Part shown: positions 28,732 through 33,644 of the stretch, piece by piece | Numbering within the stretch: the stretch's first letter is position 1 | Layout of the letters: each line of letters begins with the position of its first letter | Assembly (NCBI GenBank): GCA_013001285.1 | Contig: JABDMU010000083.1 | Location: 1 to 33,644 of the forward strand | Origin: Flavobacteriaceae bacterium | GTDB taxonomy: Bacteria; Bacteroidota; Bacteroidia; Flavobacteriales; Flavobacteriaceae | DNA length: 33,644 nt | Reading direction: 5' to 3' | Position numbers and translations under genes: made by a program | Notes under the pieces: generated by a model | What the model was told of the DNA's origin: nothing | Database searches by the model: none | What the model saw: the letters and a program-made list of their open reading frames with translations, nothing else

Positions 28732-30261
28732 ATGAGTCGGAGAGATCAATTTATTGAAACCATAAAGAAAGGCTACACCTTCAAAGGGGATTATTTGACC
28801 TTAGGCGCTGGGATACTAGACAATGAAACCGTCACAAATTCCTTGGTGAATGTGCCATTAAAAACAATGAATAGGCACGGATTAATAGCTGGTGCAACTG
28901 GAACTGGAAAAACTAAAACGCTTCAGGTCCTAGCTGAAAACCTAAGCGACAAAGGAATTCCTGTTGTGCTTATGGATATTAAAGGTGACCTTAGTGGTTT
29001 AGCCCAGCCAAGTCCTGGGCATCCAAAAATTGATGAACGACATGAGAAAATTGGCATTCCATTTAAAGCCAATTCTTTTCCAGTTGAGATCTTATCGCTA
29101 TCTGATCAAGACGGTGTTCGACTTAGAGCAACAGTGAGTGAATTTGGTCCTGTATTGATCTCAAGGATTTTAGATGTATCTGATGTTCAAGCTGGAATTA
29201 TTGCCGTTATTTTTAAATATTGCGACGATAATAAATTACCTCTACTCGATCTTAAGGATTTTAAAAAGATATTGAATTACGCTACAGCGGAAGGCAAAAA
29301 AGAATTTGAAGACGCCTACGGACGCATTTCAACGGCTTCAACAGGTGCCATACTTCGTAAATTGGTTGAATTGGAACAACAAGGTGCAGATCTGTTCTTT
29401 GGTGAAAAAAGTTTTGAAGTCGAAGACCTTGTGCGTACAACACGTGATGGACGCGGTTACATCAATATCATCAGGTTAACCGATATTCAAGACCGTCCGA
29501 AATTATTCTCAACATTTATGCTGAGTTTATTAGCGGAGATCTATGAAACTTTCCCTGAACAAGGTGATAGTGATCGTCCAGAACTCATTATGTTCATCGA
29601 TGAAGCTCATCTTATTTTTAATGAGGCATCAAAAGCGCTTTTAAATCAGATTGAAAGTATTGTTAAACTCATTAGATCTAAAGGAATCGGACTTTATTTT
29701 GTGACCCAAAACCCAACTGATGTACCTGAAGCGGTATTAAGTCAGCTAGGATTAAAGGTGCAACATGCCCTTAGAGCATTTACTGCGAAAGATAGAAAAG
29801 CCATCAAACTCACTGCTCAAAATTATCCTGACACAGACTTTTACGATACCGCAGAAACCCTTACGTCTTTAGGTATTGGAGAAGCATTGGTTTCGGCTTT
29901 AGACGAAAAAGGAAGGCCATCGCCTTTGGTAGCTACAATGATGCGAGCACCAATGAGTCGTATGGATATTTTAACGCCAACAGAATTAAACTCACTTCTG
30001 GCAGATTCGAAATTGGTCATGAAATATAATGAAGAAATCGATCGCGAAAGTGCTTATGAAATGCTGAACAAAAAAATAGAGAAAGCAGAAGCAGTAAAGG
30101 CAAAAGAGGAAGAAAAGATCGCCAAGGAAAAGGAAGAAAAGAAATCGCGATCTAGAAGCACAAGTTCACGACGTTCAACCCGTCAAAATCCTGTTGTAAA
30201 AGTTTTAACAAGCGCTACTTTTATTAGAGCGGTTTTCGGAATTCTTAAAAAAGTTATGTAA
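28732..30261 (+). CDS. HerA/DUF853-family ATPase (YjgR type)
   Basis: P-loop ATPase of the HerA/FtsK group with 509 residues. Walker A is GATGTGKT (54-61) and Walker B LIMFIDEAH (285-293); VTQNPTDVP (324-332) holds the sensor-like Gln, and LRAFTAKDRKA (about 344-354) an Arg-rich finger region. The layout fits DUF853 / E. coli YjgR. The C-terminal part (about 445-490) is a charged Lys/Glu and then Ser/Arg-rich tail, followed by a short hydrophobic end. Function of the family is not settled. No NurA or other partner nuclease is nearby, so a role in DNA-end resection is not supported here. Confidence 0.9.
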   Translation: MSRRDQFIETIKKGYTFKGDYLTLGAGILDNETVTNSLVNVPLKTMNRHGLIAGATGTGKTKTLQVLAENLSDKGIPVVLMDIKGDLSGLAQPSPGHPKIDERHEKIGIPFKANSFPVEILSLSDQDGVRLRATVSEFGPVLISRILDVSDVQAGIIAVIFKYCDDNKLPLLDLKDFKKILNYATAEGKKEFEDAYGRISTASTGAILRKLVELEQQGADLFFGEKSFEVEDLVRTTRDGRGYINIIRLTDIQDRPKLFSTFMLSLLAEIYETFPEQGDSDRPELIMFIDEAHLIFNEASKALLNQIESIVKLIRSKGIGLYFVTQNPTDVPEAVLSQLGLKVQHALRAFTAKDRKAIKLTAQNYPDTDFYDTAETLTSLGIGEALVSALDEKGRPSPLVATMMRAPMSRMDILTPTELNSLLADSKLVMKYNEEIDRESAYEMLNKKIEKAEAVKAKEEEKIAKEKEEKKSRSRSTSSRRSTRQNPVVKVLTSATFIRAVFGILKKVM

Positions 30262-30282
30262 CCTAAATTGATCTCAAATCGA

Positions 30283-30843
30283 ATGTTAAAAAAATATGCC
30301 ATTGCCTTGACACTAATAACCTTGTTTGTTGGCTGTCAAACAGAAAAAAAAGAAAACCCTTTTTTAATTACGAATCAGAGTGTTGGTGTCCTAACAGACT
30401 CCACCGAAGTTAAAGATCTAGAGCGTCTTTTTTTTAATGATTCTATAGTTCGTTATGTTGGAGGTGATGAATTCACTGGTAACATCAACGATATCGAAAT
30501 CTATGAAACATCTGGCAATCTTCTTATGGTGTTAACACCATTTGAAGCTTTAGACTCTACATCAACCATAAAGACGATAAGGATTGCCGACCCAAGATTC
30601 AAAACATCAGAAGGTTTGAATAAGAATTCAATTATTAAAGATATCATTGCAAAACATAAGATTTCTAATGTTCAAAACACCCTAAGTAATTTGATAGTAT
30701 CCTTGGAAAAAAGCAATGTTTATTTCATTATTGACAAAAAAGAACTCCCTCCTGAGATGAGGTATGATATGAATCTGAAAATTGATCCGATTCAAATTCC
30801 GGATCAAGCAAAAATTAAGCATTTCATGGTAAGTTGGTATTAA
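30283..30843 (+). CDS. Lipoprotein of unknown function
   Basis: I start it at the ATG at 30283 (186 residues), which gives a typical lipoprotein signal (MLKKYAIALTLITLFVGC, Cys18); a TTG at 30268 in frame adds only five residues. The mature chain is of mixed strands and helices with a repeated pattern of short hydrophobic strands (VLTDSTEVKDLERLFF, DIEIYETSGNLLMVL, VYFIIDKKELPPEM) and ends FMVSWY. I recognise no domain. It starts 21 bp after the HerA-like ATPase gene and is followed by the YitT gene 15 bp later, so it is probably in one operon with them. Confidence 0.72.
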   Translation: MLKKYAIALTLITLFVGCQTEKKENPFLITNQSVGVLTDSTEVKDLERLFFNDSIVRYVGGDEFTGNINDIEIYETSGNLLMVLTPFEALDSTSTIKTIRIADPRFKTSEGLNKNSIIKDIIAKHKISNVQNTLSNLIVSLEKSNVYFIIDKKELPPEMRYDMNLKIDPIQIPDQAKIKHFMVSWY

Positions 30844-30858
30844 GAAATTCAATATAGA

Positions 30859-31830
30859 ATGAAGGCATCTATCAATGCATTAATAAAAATACTCGCAAGA
30901 AAGCGTCTTGAGAAAAGGAAGTTGGCCGAGAAAGATTCTGACACACTTCTTGAACCGACAGCAAGCAATATACGCGTTGAATTAAAAAATGGAATTCGGG
31001 AATGGTTCTTAATCATTATTGGAGTGTTTTCAGCAGGCTTCGGATTAAAAGGATTTCTATTACCCAATCAATTTATTGATGGTGGTGCAACTGGAATTTC
31101 ATTACTCATTGAAAATATATCCAGTATATCTTTAAGTTATTTACTGATCCTTGTCAACCTTCCCTTTTTAATATTGGCATCTCGTACCTTTAGTTTCAAG
31201 TTCGCTGTAAAAAGTATGATTGCCATTACGTTTTTGGCGCTTGTTGTACATATCATACCCTATCCAACCATCACACAGGACAAATTGCTAATTGCCGTAT
31301 TTGGAGGGTTTTTTTTAGGTCTGGGAATTGGTATGGCCATGAGAGGTGGTTGTGTGATTGATGGCACTGAGGTTTTAGCGATTTACTTAAGTAGGAAATT
31401 ATCTCTTACCATTGGTGATATTCTCCTTTTGATCAATATCATTATTTTCTCATTCGGAGCTTATGTTCTTTCCCTGGAGGTAGCCTTATATGCCATTTTA
31501 ACTTATTTAGCAGCAGCAAAAACAGTTGACTTTGTGGTCGATGGTGTTGAAGAATACATTGGCGTCACGATCATTTCTAATGAGCACGAAGAGCTAAGGG
31601 AAATGATCGTAAATAAACTGAGAAGAGGGTGTACAATCTATGCTGGAAAAGGCGGCTATGGCGAAGCCGGAGATAGTTACGATCGCGACATTATCTATAC
31701 TGTCGTGACCCGTCTAGAACTAGCGAAGCTACATACAGAAATTGAGAAAATCGATAAGAACGCCTTTATTATTATGGGAATTGTTAAAGATCTGAAAGGT
31801 GGAATGATCAAAAGGAAACCACTAAAATAA
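30859..31830 (+). CDS. YitT-family membrane protein (DUF2179 C-terminal domain)
   Basis: Integral inner-membrane protein of 323 residues. After a charged N-terminal extension (1-45) come about five to six TM helices (about 48-225), with the family motifs FLLPNQFIDGGATGISLL and GGCVIDGTEVLAIYLSRK. The C-terminal soluble part (about 230-315) is a DUF2179 domain with GCTIYAGKGGYG and IIYTVVTRLELAKL. YitT proteins are common in bacteria but their transport substrate is not established. The N-terminal extension is longer than usual. Next gene starts 6 bp downstream. Confidence 0.9.
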   Translation: MKASINALIKILARKRLEKRKLAEKDSDTLLEPTASNIRVELKNGIREWFLIIIGVFSAGFGLKGFLLPNQFIDGGATGISLLIENISSISLSYLLILVNLPFLILASRTFSFKFAVKSMIAITFLALVVHIIPYPTITQDKLLIAVFGGFFLGLGIGMAMRGGCVIDGTEVLAIYLSRKLSLTIGDILLLINIIIFSFGAYVLSLEVALYAILTYLAAAKTVDFVVDGVEEYIGVTIISNEHEELREMIVNKLRRGCTIYAGKGGYGEAGDSYDRDIIYTVVTRLELAKLHTEIEKIDKNAFIIMGIVKDLKGGMIKRKPLK

Positions 31831-31836
31831 ACAACA

Positions 31837-32199
31837 ATGAAAAATTACATTATTCAGAAAAACCCTTTTGTAGTACCAACAAATGATGGCAAGTTAATAG
31901 AAGAGCATTTTGGTAATGCTACAACAGGAGATTCTCATATTAGTATTGCACACATGATTGCACCTCCAGGCTGGAGTGAGCCATTTCAAACTCCAGAATT
32001 TGATGAATACACTTATATCATATCTGGTCAAAAGCAATTTATCATTGGTGAAGAAACACTTATTTTAAAAGCAGGCCAATCCATCAAGATCTTTAAAAAT
32101 ACGCGCATTCAATATTCAAATCCATTTAATGAGCCCTGTGAATACATAGCGGTTTGTTCTCCGGCATTTTCAATGGATGCTGTAAATCGTGAAGATTAA
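31837..32199 (+). CDS. Small cupin-domain protein with non-canonical metal site
   Basis: A single cupin beta-barrel of 120 residues without a signal peptide, so cytoplasmic. Cupin strands are seen around ISIAHMIAPPGWS (35-47), YTYIISGQKQFIIG (58-71), LKAGQSIKIFKNT (77-89) and YIAVCSPAFS (103-112). The standard HxH metal ligands are absent; in their place EPFQTPEFDE (48-57) offers Glu and Gln side chains, and Arg90 stands where the second-motif His is expected. Function unknown. It lies 6 bp after the YitT gene and its stop touches the ATG of the hydrolase gene, so the three are one operon. Confidence 0.85.
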   Translation: MKNYIIQKNPFVVPTNDGKLIEEHFGNATTGDSHISIAHMIAPPGWSEPFQTPEFDEYTYIISGQKQFIIGEETLILKAGQSIKIFKNTRIQYSNPFNEPCEYIAVCSPAFSMDAVNRED

Positions 32200-33027
32200 A
32201 TGTCAGATCGTATTCCAAAAATAATTGGCTCTTCAATCAATCTATTAAGCCATTTTTCGCCGCGTTTGGCTGCCAAACTATCTATTGAAATATTCTCAAG
32301 ACCACTAAAAGGAAGGGTAACAAAAGAACAAGCTGTTTTTCTTGATCAAGCAGATCAAAAAGTGATCTATTGTGAAAAGACACCTGTGATGACTTATCAT
32401 TGGACTGGTAAAAATGACACCATTTTATTAGCACATGGTTGGGAGAGCAATAGTTCAAGATGGGAAGAACTTATTAATGCACTCAATGCCCTGAACTATA
32501 ATGTAATTGCTTTGGATGCACCTGCACACGGACGTTCTGGTAGTCCCGTTTTTAATGCACTACTTTATTCTGATTTCATTGATGCAGTTTCGCAACAATT
32601 TCGTCCTCAAATAATAATTGGTCATTCTGTAGGTGGTATGGCAACTGCCTTTAAGTACTCAGAAAATCAATATGATCATTTAAAAAAACTCGTTCTGTTG
32701 GGAGCTCCAGCACATTTTGAAGGCGTTTTCAACAGGTATGTTGATCTTATGGGATATAATAAACGCGTTGAAACCAAAATTCATAATATGGTTTATGAAC
32801 GTTTCGGGAACTGGCCTAGTTATTATTCTATCGCAGAATTGAGCAAGAATTTTAAAATCCCAGGCTTGATCATCCATGATAAAAACGATAAGATCATTCC
32901 CTATGAAGATGCTCTACTTATAGCATCAAAATATAAAAATTCGGAACTCGTAACTACAAAAAATTCAGGACATGGACTTAAGAATAAGGACATATATAAT
33001 ACTGTTTTAGAATTTATTAAAGCGTAA
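32200..33027 (+). CDS. Alpha/beta hydrolase
   Basis: Serine hydrolase of 275 residues without signal peptide. Catalytic triad: Ser143 in the nucleophile elbow GHSVGG (141-146), Asp230 (HDKNDKIIP, 226-234; Asp227 is less likely) and His258 (SGHG). HGW (79-81) forms the oxyanion region, and DAPAHGRSG (106-114) is typical of lysophospholipase/thioesterase-like members. Substrate cannot be predicted. The start codon directly follows the stop of the cupin gene with no gap, so translation is coupled. Confidence 0.92.
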   Translation: MSDRIPKIIGSSINLLSHFSPRLAAKLSIEIFSRPLKGRVTKEQAVFLDQADQKVIYCEKTPVMTYHWTGKNDTILLAHGWESNSSRWEELINALNALNYNVIALDAPAHGRSGSPVFNALLYSDFIDAVSQQFRPQIIIGHSVGGMATAFKYSENQYDHLKKLVLLGAPAHFEGVFNRYVDLMGYNKRVETKIHNMVYERFGNWPSYYSIAELSKNFKIPGLIIHDKNDKIIPYEDALLIASKYKNSELVTTKNSGHGLKNKDIYNTVLEFIKA

Positions 33028-33048
33028 TCTTTATTGTAAATTAGCATT

Positions 33049-33644
33049 ATGAAAGAAGAACTTACTCGTCTGAATAAATATCTAAGTGAAATAGGCTATT
33101 GCTCGAGACGGGCTGCAGATAAACTTATAGAAGCAGGTCGAGTTACAGTTAATGGAAAAGTTCCAGAAATGGGCACAAAAGTAGTATCGGAAGATATTAT
33201 AGCGGTCGATGGTGAGATCTTGAAATCTAGAAAAAAAGACTTTGTTTATTTAGCATTTAATAAACCCGTTGGTATCGTCTGTACCACTGATACTCGTGTC
33301 GAGAGAGATAATATTATTGATTTTATAAATTACCCTAAACGCATCTTTCCAATTGGTCGGTTGGACAAACCTAGTGAAGGGCTCATTCTTTTGACCGATG
33401 ACGGTGATATTGTGAATAAGATATTAAGAGCAAGCAATAATCATGAAAAAGAATATGTTGTAACGGTTGATAAGCCTATTTCACAAACTTTTATCAAACG
33501 AATGGCTAACGGGGTTCCAATTCTGGATACCGTTACTAGAAATTGTAAAGTTGAAAAAATAAACAGCACCACTTTTAAAATAGTTTTGACTCAAGGCCTT
33601 AATAGACAAATTAGGCGAATGTGTGAATATCTTGATTATGAGGT
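33049..33644 (+). CDS. rluF: 23S rRNA pseudouridine synthase RluF, 3' end cut off
   Basis: Enzyme that makes pseudouridine in 23S rRNA (U2604 for E. coli RluF). Only the first 198 codons are in the window. An S4-like RNA-binding domain (about 5-58, [20 protein letters not shown]) precedes the catalytic domain with [10 protein letters not shown] (71-80), RDNIIDFIN and the active-site motif [10 protein letters not shown] (103-112, Asp106). [28 protein letters not shown] and [14 protein letters not shown] match RluF rather than RluB or RluE. ATG is 21 bp after the hydrolase stop. The remaining C-terminal residues lie beyond the right edge. Confidence 0.93.
   Translation, partial: MKEELTRLNKYLSEIGYCSRRAADKLIEAGRVTVNGKVPEMGTKVVSEDIIAVDGEILKSRKKDFVYLAFNKPVGIVCTTDTRVERDNIIDFINYPKRIFPIGRLDKPSEGLILLTDDGDIVNKILRASNNHEKEYVVTVDKPISQTFIKRMANGVPILDTVTRNCKVEKINSTTFKIVLTQGLNRQIRRMCEYLDYE

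Noticed and set aside
28732-30261. HerA-like ATPase as part of a defence or DNA-repair island
   Set aside because: No NurA, SIR2, nuclease or other defence gene is adjacent; the neighbours are ordinary lipoprotein and membrane genes, and the protein fits the common DUF853 type.

Overview
The window is chromosomal DNA of a flavobacterium, most likely a marine member of the Flavobacteriaceae. The reasons are the AT-rich sequence, a giant surface protein ending in a type IX secretion (T9SS) type B sorting domain, a fused SecDF, an ECF sigma / FecR / STN-TonB-receptor set, DUF2911, promoters with the Bacteroidota -7 box TAnnTTTG, and many Cys-anchored lipoproteins. The species cannot be named from this sequence. 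No tRNA, rRNA, CRISPR array, transposase or phage gene was seen.

Layout. (1) 1-6442, minus strand: a small secreted protein of unknown function followed 17 bp later by a cut-off adhesin of at least 1985 residues with CUB-like, PKD and P-like domains, about thirteen 97-residue repeats and the start of a T9SS sorting domain. (2) 6633-10580, plus strand: housekeeping run folE, cysS, yidD, lgt and a DUF192 lipoprotein gene, closed by a terminator shared with secDF. The end of yidD has been rearranged: a 35-bp direct repeat, a 14-bp inverted repeat and a small palindrome lie there. (3) 10656-15859, minus strand: secDF, mdh and an outer-membrane DUF6588-type protein, each transcribed separately. 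(4) 15950-22732: the most interesting part. An ECF sigma factor, a FecR anti-sigma factor and an STN-type TonB-dependent receptor run leftward. A lipoprotein built of four internal repeats, a lipoprotein metalloprotease and a small beta-barrel protein run rightward. Two near-identical promoter motifs (GGTAGGGTA, 12 bp, AGTGTCTTA), one before fecR and one before the lipoprotein operon, tie the two arms into one predicted ECF regulon. (5) 22796-26743, minus strand: gyrB, with a terminator-like hairpin in its leader, and asnB. (6) 26976-33644: a DUF2911 gene, queE and a RidA-like lipoprotein on the minus strand, then a plus-strand run of HerA-like ATPase, unknown lipoprotein, YitT-family membrane protein, cupin, alpha/beta hydrolase and a cut-off rluF.

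How the parts fit. YidD, Lgt and SecDF all serve membrane-protein and lipoprotein export, which the many predicted lipoproteins and outer-membrane proteins here depend on. The locus at 15950-22732 reads as a cell-surface signalling unit: the receptor's N-terminal STN domain would signal through FecR to release the sigma factor, which would switch on fecR-receptor and the divergent lipoprotein-protease-barrel operon. Its ligand is not known. It is the best candidate for an undescribed system in this window.
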